A DNA stretch of 64,000 bases from an uncultured Sphingorhabdus sp. (GCA_947501885.1 CANMXN010000001.1:1798001-1862000), one strand, 5' to 3'; positions 46,827 through 54,604 are shown, counted from the stretch's first letter. The notes: generated by a model not told the origin, from the letters alone. Program-made: numbers and translations.

Positions 46827-47846
46827 ATGCTGAAGATTGGTAAGGGCAGAAATTCTGTAAAAGTAGCAATTGTTGCCGGTTTATTGACGTCTTTTTTTTG
46901 GGCCTTTCAACATCCGTTGCAACATCCTCTTTACTCAACCATTGGCACAAATTTTAATGGAATTTTGGAGTGTATCTTACTTGCAGAGATCATGGCAATC
47001 CCAGTTTTTCTGTTACCTCTTTTTATTAATCGAAAAGTTCGCTTAGCTATCCCGCGCGTATTTAAAGTAAAGCATTGGAAATCCAAAATTTTATTTGCGG
47101 CAATTATATCGTCTACGGGGCTATTATTGTACGCTAACGGTCAATCAAAAATCAATGGAACACAAATTTCCATTCTTATTACAATTAGCCCAGCTTTTGT
47201 TCTAATATACTCCTACTTTATTGAGAATGAAGGAAAGCCATCACTATCTGCAATGAAGCAGGCGTTAGTCTCAAATGATTTCAAAATACATATCTTACTG
47301 GCTATCATTGTAAGCACTAGCACGATAATTGGGTCAGGAAACTATAGTTTTTCCAATGACATATTAAGCTCTATTGGTATCTTATTAGTTCCTGCTTTTT
47401 ATTTTGGAAATACATTCTATATTAGCGTTGCCTTTAAAGGAAAAATTCACTTCCGCTTAGCTGCAATTTGCTTATCGTCCGTGGTTTCTTCAGTATTGGC
47501 ATCAGTTCTGTGCGTTGTTTTAATAGTTGCTCGCGGACACAATATTTCTTTTTATCAGGAAGATAAAGAGATAATAATCTTGTTTTTAATCGGCGGAATA
47601 TTTGCTGATTTCTGCGGAGCGTTGGTTCATCATTACACCCTAACAAAAAAACAAAAAGTGAGGGATTTTTCGGCATTATTCTATCACACAACTCCCTTTT
47701 TCGCATTAGTCATTGCTTTGCTTTCATCATTATTCATCCACACAGAATTAGTATCAGTAAATAATTATCATTTTGTTTCTATAGTAATCATAGTTATTAT
47801 ACTGTTTTTATATAACTGGAGAAAGATACGGAGCGGTATTGGATAA
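46827..47846 (+). CDS. DMT-superfamily (EamA-like) transporter
   Basis: The 339-residue protein has about ten hydrophobic segments. The N-terminal half contains TSFFWAFQHPLQHPLYS and a second helix IPVFLLPLFI; in the second half LSSIGILLVPAFYFGNTFYI is typical of the duplicated EamA fold. It is an inner-membrane exporter or permease with unknown substrate. The ATG follows AAGGA. It has lower G+C than the relaxase gene and sits between two partial copies of the relaxase 3' end, so it is a cargo gene inserted into the mobilisation region. Confidence 0.75.
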   Translation: MLKIGKGRNSVKVAIVAGLLTSFFWAFQHPLQHPLYSTIGTNFNGILECILLAEIMAIPVFLLPLFINRKVRLAIPRVFKVKHWKSKILFAAIISSTGLLLYANGQSKINGTQISILITISPAFVLIYSYFIENEGKPSLSAMKQALVSNDFKIHILLAIIVSTSTIIGSGNYSFSNDILSSIGILLVPAFYFGNTFYISVAFKGKIHFRLAAICLSSVVSSVLASVLCVVLIVARGHNISFYQEDKEIIILFLIGGIFADFCGALVHHYTLTKKQKVRDFSALFYHTTPFFALVIALLSSLFIHTELVSVNNYHFVSIVIIVIILFLYNWRKIRSGIG

Positions 47847-47874
47847 TTATAAAAGGAATTTTTCGACGCTATTT

Positions 47875-47997
47875 ATGAAGGTAGCTGAATTTTTTGCAAG
47901 ACCTAAACACGTTGAAAATAAAGAATGTTCTGGTAATAGCTTTGGGAAAAATCACTATAAGATACCCAAAGCTAGTCCTCATAGACGAATATATTAA
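47875..47997 (+). CDS. small hypothetical ORF
   Basis: A 40-codon frame (MKVAEFFARPKHVENKECSG, then basic) starts 28 nt after the transporter stop. No homologue is recognised and no strong ribosome-binding site is seen, so it may be a chance frame or a gene remnant. Confidence 0.2.
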   Translation: MKVAEFFARPKHVENKECSGNSFGKNHYKIPKASPHRRIY

Positions 47998-48086
47998 CTG
48001 CGCAATGAGGCTTAATCAAAAATAAAAAGCACAAAATTGCTCACATCGGTTGGATCAAGTATATTCAATAACAATTAGCTAATTGC

Positions 48087-48449
48087 GGTCAAAAGCAGCG
48101 TGACATTCTCATCTTCAAACAAATGAGGCCGCGGAGGCAGCTAGCATTGAGAAGTGGTAAAGTTTTGAAGAAAGCTAAAGGAACAAGAAAAAATATTGCG
48201 ACTGATCTGAACTGTCAGCGCAACATTTTGCAGAAAGTTCAACGGATCGGAAACGATCTGAAGAATGACTTGAAGAACCTGTGCGACAAGTGGGAGAGTG
48301 ATCGATTAATGCGGGATTGCCCTAGTAGACAGGCCGATGAAGGGCGTATGCCTAAGCCGCATTATAAGGTAAATTCAGGAATTGCGAGAGGAATATACCT
48401 TAGCGTGCGCCCAGAGCTTTGCCGTAGTTCATCTTCCTCAATGTATTAG
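48087..48449 (+). pseudogene. relaxase (mobA) 3'-end remnant
   Basis: The translation QKQRDILIFKQ, RRQLALRSGKVLKKAKGTRK matches the relaxase tail encoded at about 46535-46655 (QKQRDTLIFKQ, RRQLALRSDKALKKVKDIRK). After about 48215 it continues into a different Lys/Asn-rich end. The upstream relaxase domain is absent. The fragment runs to the last codon of the PIN gene on the other strand, so the four-gene operon was placed directly against it. Confidence 0.7.
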
Positions 48450-49066
48450 CTAAGCCATTTCTCGCGGCGTGCTTTGTAGCCCGGCAGACTAACACAATCT
48501 TTCGCGCGCTCAATTCCGATGAGCCGTACCAATGCGTCGCAGCGCTCCTCATCAATCCTCATCCGGCCTTCTCGTAAGGCAAGATAAACGGCGTCGATAC
48601 ACGCGCCACCGACGAGTTCCGACTGCACGGCTGGATGCACCAGAAGGTCTAGCGACCAAGCTGGGGCCTGACCGTTCATTAGGTCTTGGGCTCGTGCTCG
48701 CCCCTTCCGCTCATCGACAATGGGCAGAAAACCCTGTGACACGGCTACGGCAATCGTGGCCGCTTCGCCATCGTCGAGCGATCCGGGAGAACGGATCATC
48801 GTCTCGAAAAGACGTACCGCTTCATCATCCATCTGGACGACCTTGACGATGTTCTCCGATATCAGGCGCTGGATGAATCCGTTCTCACCATTGGCGTGAC
48901 TGGTTTCATGGTTAAGTTCCGCGGCCACCGTTACAGGTAGCACAATGTCGTTTGGAATAGCCCGAAGCACCTGTTCACCAAACGTACAAGCGTGTAAATT
49001 GATCAGCACGCTCGTATCGGGGACTAATGGGGTCAGCGTATCAGAGAGGGAGCTTAAACAGGTCAT
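48446..49066 (-). CDS. PIN-domain ribonuclease (toxin/effector candidate)
   Basis: The ATG at 49066 is preceded by GAGGAG; the start overlaps the upstream gene by 26 nt. The 206-residue product has the PIN acidic residues in order: VPDTSVLINLHACTF (first Asp), PVTVAAELNHE (Glu), SLDDGEAATIAVAVSQG (Asp), and FLPIVDERKGRARA (last Asp). PIN domains are Mg-dependent RNases, usual as VapC toxins. It is longer than VapC (about 130) and has a C-terminal extension (WSLDLLVHPAVQ onward). It is the last gene of a four-gene operon and is probably held in check by the XRE-ImmA protein upstream. Confidence 0.82.
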   Translation of the reverse strand: MTCLSSLSDTLTPLVPDTSVLINLHACTFGEQVLRAIPNDIVLPVTVAAELNHETSHANGENGFIQRLISENIVKVVQMDDEAVRLFETMIRSPGSLDDGEAATIAVAVSQGFLPIVDERKGRARAQDLMNGQAPAWSLDLLVHPAVQSELVGGACIDAVYLALREGRMRIDEERCDALVRLIGIERAKDCVSLPGYKARREKWLS

Positions 49067-50228
49067 CCGTTTCGCTCTCCTCAAGTTCCATTTGATCGAG
49101 TAGAGCGCGCAGCTCCAGTCGCTTGATTTTAAGAAGTTCGGCCAGTTGTCCTTCTGACATCAGATCGCGTTTCCAGGCGGTGTATGCCATGAAGCTCATG
49201 CGATGGGATACCGGCCGGTTCGCATCATCTTTTGCGAGGTCGGGCTTACTTGCAGCATCGCCCAACACCTCGCGTACCTGTGCAGAAGTAATGCCACCAT
49301 GAGACTTCAGCTTTTCCCAAGCACCCCGCTTAACGAGTCCGAGCTCTTCAAGCCTTCTCACACAGGCTTCGCGTGAAATGCGGAAGTGGTGCGCCTGTAC
49401 GATGATTGGCCTGCGGGTAATCTCAGAGCCAGCGGTGAGTTGACGCCATGTTGCTTCAAAGCTCTTGCGCGGGGAGAGAAAGACGCGCCCAAATGCGTGA
49501 GCATATCGCTCTTCGCGTGACTGAAACTTCTCATTTTCCTCCAACACTTCTGGAGCCTGACGAGTGCCAACGAAATGCCCCAGCTCGTGAGCTGCGGATT
49601 GAATGCGCCGTTCCAGTGGGAAGTTCGCATTCAAGAGAATGCAAGCTCCCAAAGTTTGGTCGTAAGTGAAGAGCGCATCCACCTTCGAACCCTTCGATAG
49701 GCGTCGCTGGTAGAGTCGGATGCCGAGATCCAACTCCATCAGGCTAAAAATATCGGCGATTGGGCCAGAGCCCAATCCGAGCCAGTCGCGCAACTCCTGC
49801 GCGTGCTGCTCTGCTAATTCAACGACATCGCCAGTGTTGATGCCCCTTTCAGGTGGGTAACTCTTAGGCCGTTCAATGCCGAGAATGTTCTCCAGCTCGA
49901 CTTCAGCTCGAACGAGATCATTCAACAGTTGCACTGCCTCGCCGGTATGCTCATCCTCTGTTTCGCGAAGTCGGCGGAAGCGCGGCACAAGGTCAGTATG
50001 GACTGCCTCGCGGCGCAGCAGGGCATTTACGGATACCCCATAATGGTTCGCAAGCGCCTGAAGCTCCTGGATGCGAACCCGCCTATCCCCCTTCTCGATC
50101 GAAACAAGTGTGGGGCGAGACATGCAAATTACCTTGGCTGCTTCGTCCTGAAGGATTTTTGCGCTTTCGCGGGCAAGGCGAAGGCGACGACCAATCTCCT
50201 GTGCGGTCAACTCGTTTAGATCAGTCAT
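49041..50228 (-). CDS. XRE-family regulator fused to ImmA/IrrE-type metallopeptidase
   Basis: The 395-residue two-domain protein has an N-terminal Cro/C1 helix-turn-helix (EIGRRLRLARESAKILQDEAA, MSRPTLVSIEKGDRR, ALANHYGVSVNALL). Then comes a COG2856/ImmA-IrrE zinc peptidase with HELGH in RIQSAAHELGHFVG (about residue 213) and downstream acidic residues (FQSREERYAHAFGRVFLSP). The C-terminal 90 residues form another helical part. In phage and ICE systems such proteins cleave or antagonise repressors in response to damage. Here the fused HTH suggests self-regulation of the operon. It overlaps the QueC-like gene by 8 nt and the PIN gene by 26 nt. Confidence 0.88.
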   Translation of the reverse strand: MTDLNELTAQEIGRRLRLARESAKILQDEAAKVICMSRPTLVSIEKGDRRVRIQELQALANHYGVSVNALLRREAVHTDLVPRFRRLRETEDEHTGEAVQLLNDLVRAEVELENILGIERPKSYPPERGINTGDVVELAEQHAQELRDWLGLGSGPIADIFSLMELDLGIRLYQRRLSKGSKVDALFTYDQTLGACILLNANFPLERRIQSAAHELGHFVGTRQAPEVLEENEKFQSREERYAHAFGRVFLSPRKSFEATWRQLTAGSEITRRPIIVQAHHFRISREACVRRLEELGLVKRGAWEKLKSHGGITSAQVREVLGDAASKPDLAKDDANRPVSHRMSFMAYTAWKRDLMSEGQLAELLKIKRLELRALLDQMELEESETDDLFKLPL

Positions 50229-51603
50229 AGCGACCTCCTTTCGTCCATAGTTGCAGAAAACTCTCTTCGCCCTGATCCTGCTTGAATGCGGCCCATTCTC
50301 TCGAATGTTGCACTAGCATGTCCCGAAGCTGCCTAATCACGTCATCTACTGACGATCCGACGGCTTCAGCGATTTGGAATGCGTGAGGCTTCAGAGCGGT
50401 ATCTGGCACACAGGCCAAATCGGCCAGTTGTTGCAGGTGCCGCGCGCCCATGTAGCCGTAATCGTAAAGGGTCTCGGTGGCCCTAAAGCTGTTTTGCTTC
50501 GGCAGGGCATCATTAAATCGTGCGGCCCGCAAATCGGCAATGGCATAATTCTCGGGCGGATCTTCAACGCCGACGGCGTGTAAGCTCATTCGGCGCAACA
50601 GGCACGCCGCGCAAACGCCGCATTGGCGCACTTCGCCCGCGACGCGAACATTGAACCGTTGCTGCCAGCAGGACCGGGTATCAATCACCTGCTGGGGTTT
50701 TACCCCTGGCTTTTCCAGAAACGCCGCGATGGTCTGGCCCTTGGTATGCCAGAGGCGCGGTTGTTCATAGGTCAGGTCAATACCAAGCAACGCCTTTATG
50801 AAGCGCTCCATCTTTCTGAAGAAAGTCGGGTGGTTCCGGTAATCTGGGTAGATTTTGAGCAGAGGGAGTAACACTGGCCCCAAAGCGCCTTGGCCACTTT
50901 CTGGTACAATGATCCGACTTACATTTGAAAGTTGAGACGCGATTGCAGTCACTGCCGCAAATTTGAAACCACGCGAACGGGCGCTGTTCTCGGGATTCGG
51001 CTTCACCTTCACGTCAAAGGGCAGGCGATCGAACGGCCGCTCATCTTTGCGCAGGCGTTGTTTGAATTTCGACACACGCACGCTCACGGCAGTGTCATTC
51101 TCGTTGTAGAGGCCCGAAACACTTAGCGAGTCCAAGCCTTCGCTGTACGCAATGGCGAACGCCTTTTGCTGGTTCGGGAATAGCGGGCCTTGTCGCGGCT
51201 TGTTTGTTGCTGCGCCCTCATGTCGAACGAAGCTGAAACGCCACTCGTCACCAGTCAGATGGCGTAGGGTATCGCAAAGACTTTGTTGAACAGTCGCATC
51301 CTGCCAAGTCACAAGCTCAATCACGGGCACAGTCACATGAAAGAGCCGTGACCAATGTGCATTGCCGCGCCCCCATCGACGATCTGCAAATTCAACGGCC
51401 GCGCAGACAATTAACAGGTCGTGGTGAATGTTGCTCCAGCCCTCATGGCAGTAGCTGTCAAAGATGTCCTTATCGCACTTAATCTCTAAGCCGATGGTCG
51501 CATAAACGCGCGCCTTCGCACCTCGACGTGGAGCCGCTTGCCCCGCCTCAAGAATGGTTAGGTCACGCTCAGAAATCTTAGAAAGTTTACTCATTACAAT
51601 CAC
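50221..51603 (-). CDS. QueC-like PP-loop ATPase with zinc motif (QatC/Cap9-related?)
   Basis: The 460-residue protein is about twice the size of housekeeping QueC (about 230). The PP-loop signature is FAIAYSEGLDSLSVSGL (residues about 150-166; SGGLDS in QueC becomes SEGLDS). The C-terminal zinc-site pattern RSCWQQRFN and QCGVCAACLLRRMSLHAVGVEDP matches QueC's CxxxxxxxxxCGxCxxCxxR closely. QueC makes 7-cyano-7-deazaguanine; long QueC-like proteins also occur in the Qat and type IV CBASS defence systems. The N-terminal 140 residues and C-terminal 60 are specific to this protein. It is embedded in an operon without queuosine genes, so a defence-type modification is more likely than queuosine synthesis. 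It overlaps both neighbours. Confidence 0.8.
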   Translation of the reverse strand: MIVMSKLSKISERDLTILEAGQAAPRRGAKARVYATIGLEIKCDKDIFDSYCHEGWSNIHHDLLIVCAAVEFADRRWGRGNAHWSRLFHVTVPVIELVTWQDATVQQSLCDTLRHLTGDEWRFSFVRHEGAATNKPRQGPLFPNQQKAFAIAYSEGLDSLSVSGLYNENDTAVSVRVSKFKQRLRKDERPFDRLPFDVKVKPNPENSARSRGFKFAAVTAIASQLSNVSRIIVPESGQGALGPVLLPLLKIYPDYRNHPTFFRKMERFIKALLGIDLTYEQPRLWHTKGQTIAAFLEKPGVKPQQVIDTRSCWQQRFNVRVAGEVRQCGVCAACLLRRMSLHAVGVEDPPENYAIADLRAARFNDALPKQNSFRATETLYDYGYMGARHLQQLADLACVPDTALKPHAFQIAEAVGSSVDDVIRQLRDMLVQHSREWAAFKQDQGEESFLQLWTKGGRYD

Positions 51604-52169
51604 AGTATTGGGTCATCGAGACCTGCTCTTTTTTTGGCGTCCAGCTTGAACGCGTTCTTGTCGCAGCTCTTCACGGCATCCTGAATGCGCGCACGGTCGA
51701 GGCTCTTCGAGACTTCGCCCAATCCTTCATTAAGACGGTCGAGCTGGTCTTTGTGCATCGGACCTTTCCGGTGCGCCTCTAGCCCAACTTCCTGAATGCG
51801 GGTGAGCGTCTTGCCGATATTGGTTTCGACAGATGCGTCAAAGGCCTTCTCGATAGCATCGCGAGAGTTGTCGCCATCGTGTAGCCGAACGACGACTTCA
51901 CGTTGGAGGTCATCTGAAAACTCCGACTTATCGTACTTTTCGAAGATGCCTCTGATCGAGCCCTTCGGATCAAGATCGAGCTGGCCGTCCTCACCATAGC
52001 TTTGAAGGTCGCGGATCAATCCCTCGTTTCCTGAAAGGATGCCATTGACGATGGTATGGCTACCAAGAGCGCAACGAGTGTCATGATCTTCAGCTTCGTT
52101 CTGCACAGCTTCCGCAAACCGCTTTGAGCGGCTGTCGAGCTTCAAATTTTTGAATGGGCCGTCGGTCAT
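51600..52169 (-). CDS. small helical acidic protein, first gene of the QueC-like operon
   Basis: The 189-residue protein has no recognised domain. It is mainly helical with D/E/K-rich segments (RFAEAVQNEAEDHDTRCALG, FEKYDKSEFSDDLQREVVVR, LDRLNEGLGEVSKSLDRARI) and contains two Cys. GGAGG lies a few nt before the ATG at 52169. Its stop overlaps the QueC-like start by 4 nt (ATGA). In Qat systems a protein of unknown function also precedes the QueC-like one, but this sequence does not resemble QatB. It could be the substrate or partner of the QueC-like enzyme. Confidence 0.65.
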   Translation of the reverse strand: MTDGPFKNLKLDSRSKRFAEAVQNEAEDHDTRCALGSHTIVNGILSGNEGLIRDLQSYGEDGQLDLDPKGSIRGIFEKYDKSEFSDDLQREVVVRLHDGDNSRDAIEKAFDASVETNIGKTLTRIQEVGLEAHRKGPMHKDQLDRLNEGLGEVSKSLDRARIQDAVKSCDKNAFKLDAKKRAGLDDPIL

Positions 52170-52188
52170 TTCACCCTCCTATGTCTTT

Positions 52189-52247
52189 AATGTAGATACA
52201 TAAGCTGACATTGTCAAGTTAATTTGTAAGTAATCTGACATTTTGAA
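52189..52247 (-). promoter_or_regulatory. promoter and operator-like repeats of the QueC-like operon
   Basis: On the minus strand TTGACA (52212-52217) and TACATT (52189-52194) are separated by exactly 17 nt, a near-consensus sigma70 promoter; AGGAGG lies downstream before the ATG at 52169. Two direct repeats TAA(G/T)CTGACATT start at 52201 and 52231, exactly 30 bp or three helical turns apart. The first includes the palindrome TGACATTGTCA (52206-52216), which overlaps the -35 box. They are good candidates for binding by the XRE domain encoded in the operon. Confidence 0.7.
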
Positions 52248-52311
52248 ATCAGATTTCTTGTATGTCGCCCTTTCAATGGCAATTTGGCTTAGACTGAGTC
52301 GAGGATTTCCT

Positions 52312-52728
52312 AAGGGGCTACGAAACGCCCCTTTCGGTCATGAGGCCTAGGGGAGATCGAAAGTTTTCTTTGTCGATGGGATTTCATAAGGGAGCAGCCG
52401 AAACGCTCCCTTTGATCTTTCTGAAAGAAACGATGGGTTTGCCAAGGGAGAGCGGAAGTCTCCTTTGGCGAGTGGTTGATCGGCGATACGGTCTCTTGGC
52501 GCGCTTGCATGCTTCCAACATCTGAACTTCAAAGTCAGATAATTGGAAGCTCTGGCATTAGCGGCAATGGTGATACAACGGCCTTAACGTTGGACGCGAT
52601 AAAACGGCGGATACGTTTTAATGGCTTGGAATGGTTTGGTAACATGGAAAGCCAAGCACGAGAGGGATGCAACGGGAGAATGTTAATGTCTCCCTTGCCA
52701 AGGTGTTTGTAATACAAACAACACCTTG
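52312..52728 (+). ncRNA. hairpin-rich non-coding region, candidate structured RNA
   Basis: No plausible gene fits these 420 bp, but there are six strong hairpins. Stem pairs are AAGGGGC 52312/52327, AAGGGAGC 52388/52405, an 11-bp stem GCCAAGGGAGA 52441/52459, GCTTCCAA 52511/52543 with inner ATCTGA/TCAGAT, GGGAGA 52674/52689, and CAAGGTG 52699 pairing to 52728. The first two loops share CGAAAC, and CGATGGG recurs before the second and third hairpins, so the units look repeated. The strand is uncertain. No known RNA family is recognised. Transcription is unproven. Confidence 0.45.
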
Positions 52729-52825
52729 CATTCTGACTTATCGACTTTTTGTAATACTAAACCTAAGTGTAATACAGGCTGACTATCACTGATGCTATAT
52801 TGCTACAATATAATGGTGTGCGATA

Positions 52826-53122
52826 CTAGCCAAGTTCTTTGACCCAATCTTCTCTAACATGACGGATGCGAATGACACGTATATTTTTGTGCCCTGTTTC
52901 TTCGTAGATGATGATGTGTGATTGGAAACGGTGAATGCGCATAGGTGGGTTTAACTCTGATCGCAAACGCGCTGCTTTCGGATTTTCAGCTAAGAAGATA
53001 AGCGCCTTGGTAATACCATCACGGTAAGTGATAGCTTGCTCTATGCCAAAATTTTGAACCGTATATTCAGCAATTGCTCTTAGATCATTCTGTGCTGCTC
53101 TGGTGAGCGTATAGGATGTCAT
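52826..53122 (-). CDS. parE: ParE/RelE-type toxin
   Basis: The 98-residue protein has the ParE pattern: YTLTRAAQNDLRAIAEYTVQNFG at the start, FLAENPKAARLRSEL in the middle, HRFQSHIIIYEE, and a final VIRIRHVREDWVKEL. ParE toxins poison DNA gyrase; the RelE relatives cut mRNA, and the Arg-rich end fits ParE better. Its start overlaps the antitoxin stop by 1 nt (TAATG). Confidence 0.88.
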   Translation of the reverse strand: MTSYTLTRAAQNDLRAIAEYTVQNFGIEQAITYRDGITKALIFLAENPKAARLRSELNPPMRIHRFQSHIIIYEETGHKNIRVIRIRHVREDWVKELG

Positions 53123-53367
53123 TAATACTTTTCAGCAGATGTTATGGCTTCATCAAATATTTCATCGATAGTTTTTGAACCTGTACCGCTGGCTATCCCT
53201 TCATCTATTAGGGCTTGCATAGCTGTAATCTTGTTAGAGCGTTCTTGATCACGCCTTATAAGGTCGCGGATATATTCGCTATCATTGGTATAATCACCTG
53301 CACCAATTTGTGATTTAATCCATGCATCTTGTTGATCTGTTACTGTAATGGTTTTGCGTGTTGTCAT
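53122..53367 (-). CDS. parD: ParD-type antitoxin
   Basis: The 81-residue ribbon-helix-helix protein has MTTRKTITVTDQQDAWIKSQ, then DYTNDSEYIRDLIRRDQER, the typical ParD/CopG DNA-binding and dimer core. The flexible C-terminus (IDEIFDEAITSAEKY) would wrap the toxin. It is first in the operon and represses its own promoter in known systems. Confidence 0.88.
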   Translation of the reverse strand: MTTRKTITVTDQQDAWIKSQIGAGDYTNDSEYIRDLIRRDQERSNKITAMQALIDEGIASGTGSKTIDEIFDEAITSAEKY

Positions 53368-53463
53368 GTTAAGCCTATTATATTTATCATACTATCTATG
53401 CATTATATCATATCGCAGTGATTAAATGCAATATTCTATCTACTCTATCCTTACTCATAGAAA

Positions 53464-53488
53464 AGCTTCACTGCACTGCAGTGAAGCT
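53464..53488. terminator. perfect 25-bp palindrome, terminator-like
   Basis: The arms AGCTTCACTGCA and TGCAGTGAAGCT are separated by a single C. On the minus strand the stem is followed by TTTTC and lies just downstream of the small gene ending at 53520, so it can end that transcript. A related smaller palindrome TTCACCTGCAGTGAA lies at 44868-44882, in front of mobC. Confidence 0.5.
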
Positions 53489-53519
53489 CTGCTAAAGTTG
53501 AGATAAGAAATCTCACTTT

Positions 53520-53852
53520 CTAAGAAGTGTCCTCTCTTTCCTTTACTATCTCTAGATAGGCATGCAAAATTTGTACTTTAGCATCAGCACTGCGCACACC
53601 AGAGAAAAAATGTCGCATGTTTCGTTCTGAAATCTGTCCTGTATATAGCCCCATGATACCGTCAGGTTTTTGGATGCGGCAATTGTTATTATCTACAGTG
53701 TTTGTAACTTCAGCATGAAATCTTCTCATGCCTACATTTAGATGCTTCCGAATGACTGAGAGACGTTCAGCTATGTGAGTACGCTCATCAGGGCTATAAA
53801 TTGATTTTACTTTAATATTGACTATTGAAGTGTCTGTATTTGTGTTGGGCAC
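53520..53852 (-). CDS. hypothetical protein of the mobile region
   Basis: The 110-residue protein starts at a GTG with GGAG 8 nt upstream. No family is recognised. A segment PDERTHIAERLSVIRKHLNV and RRFHAEVTNTV suggest helices, and a helix-turn-helix-like part may lie in MGLYTGQISERNMRHFFSG. It is divergent from the HTH gene at 53.97 kb with about 110 nt between. Confidence 0.5.
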   Translation of the reverse strand: MPNTNTDTSIVNIKVKSIYSPDERTHIAERLSVIRKHLNVGMRRFHAEVTNTVDNNNCRIQKPDGIMGLYTGQISERNMRHFFSGVRSADAKVQILHAYLEIVKEREDTS

Positions 53853-53895
53853 TTATCATCTCCGTATGTTTGTTTTTGAAAGTGCTTTTTCAAAT

Positions 53896-53976
53896 ATGAG
53901 TAAAATTCAAACTTGGGAAACGATCAACGAAAGAAGAGCGTTGATTTTTGAAAAAGATATAAAGCTAAATGTCTAA
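53896..53976 (+). CDS. 26-codon leader ORF overlapping the next gene
   Basis: The frame MSKIQTWETINERRALIFEK, then DIKLNV, ends with the stop inside ATGTCTAA, which is also the start of the next gene. The overlap suggests translational coupling. It may alternatively be the truncated start of a longer lost protein (TWExINERRxxLI is a start I associate with small hypothetical proteins). Confidence 0.3.
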   Translation: MSKIQTWETINERRALIFEKDIKLNV

Positions 53977-54604
53977 ATTGCCTATGAAAAATCGCCGTTC
54001 ACGCTCTGCAAAAATTACAGAATATAAATTAGAAAAACTTGTAAGATGTTTTGCAAAAAATATGACAGCAAAAGAAACAATGGAGGAAATGAAGCTCTCT
54101 GAACCAACGGTGCGTCATCGCTTCATGCAAATACGCCAACTGCTATATGATCATGGCCCTATGCGCATGGATCATAGCAAGGTCGAAGGCCGCCCAGCCA
54201 AAGACAGGCCCGCAAAATATATTTATGAGCGCCAATATAGAGGCGTTAAAGAAAAATACGCCCATTTGTTCGAGATGGAAGTCTTAAACCGTATTATTGC
54301 AACTAAGAATGATAAAGCAGTTCGGCGTTTCCTTGCTAATAATGAAGAACATATGGAGCAAGTTAAGAAATATGCCACATATAATAAACTTCATGACAAA
54401 TATGATATTATTGAAGTCTTGAATGCCACCCATGGTAAGCGACTATCAGAGCATGAGACGAGGCCATTTGACATGTTAGATTATGAAGAGAATAGTCTTA
54501 TCATTATCAATGAATATAATATTGAGCCTGACGAAGCGTTTTTCCGAGTGATTTGGAATCTCCTACGCAAGCATCCGCTTAATCTGCCTAAGGACCAAGC
54601 ATAA
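53969..54604 (+). CDS. helix-turn-helix protein with transposase-like N-terminus
   Basis: The 211-residue basic protein has, at about residues 13-57, KITEYKLEKLVRCFAKNMTAKETMEEMKLSEPTVRHRFMQIRQLL, which is the kind of HTH found at the start of IS1595-type transposases. No DDE catalytic core follows. The rest (YERQYRGVKEKYAHLFEMEV, YEENSLIIINEYNIEPDEAF) is unlike transposases. It is probably a DNA-binding regulator derived from one and maintained in this element. It is followed 78 nt later by the membrane coiled-coil gene. Confidence 0.55.
   Translation: MSKLPMKNRRSRSAKITEYKLEKLVRCFAKNMTAKETMEEMKLSEPTVRHRFMQIRQLLYDHGPMRMDHSKVEGRPAKDRPAKYIYERQYRGVKEKYAHLFEMEVLNRIIATKNDKAVRRFLANNEEHMEQVKKYATYNKLHDKYDIIEVLNATHGKRLSEHETRPFDMLDYEENSLIIINEYNIEPDEAFFRVIWNLLRKHPLNLPKDQA

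Noticed and set aside
46890-46905. T8 run in the DMT transporter gene as a phase-variation site
   Set aside because: T runs of this length are common in A+T-rich DNA and there is no surface-variation context, unlike the G8 run in tpsA.
50221-52169. Assignment of the QueC-like gene to a standard Qat or type IV CBASS system
   Set aside because: No KAP-type ATPase, TatD nuclease, CD-NTase, TGT-like or OGG-like gene is adjacent, and the small neighbour does not resemble QatB.
52312-52728. Type III toxin-antitoxin RNA (ToxI-like repeats)
   Set aside because: The units are not strict tandem repeats and no ToxN-like gene follows; kept only as an unassigned structured-RNA candidate.
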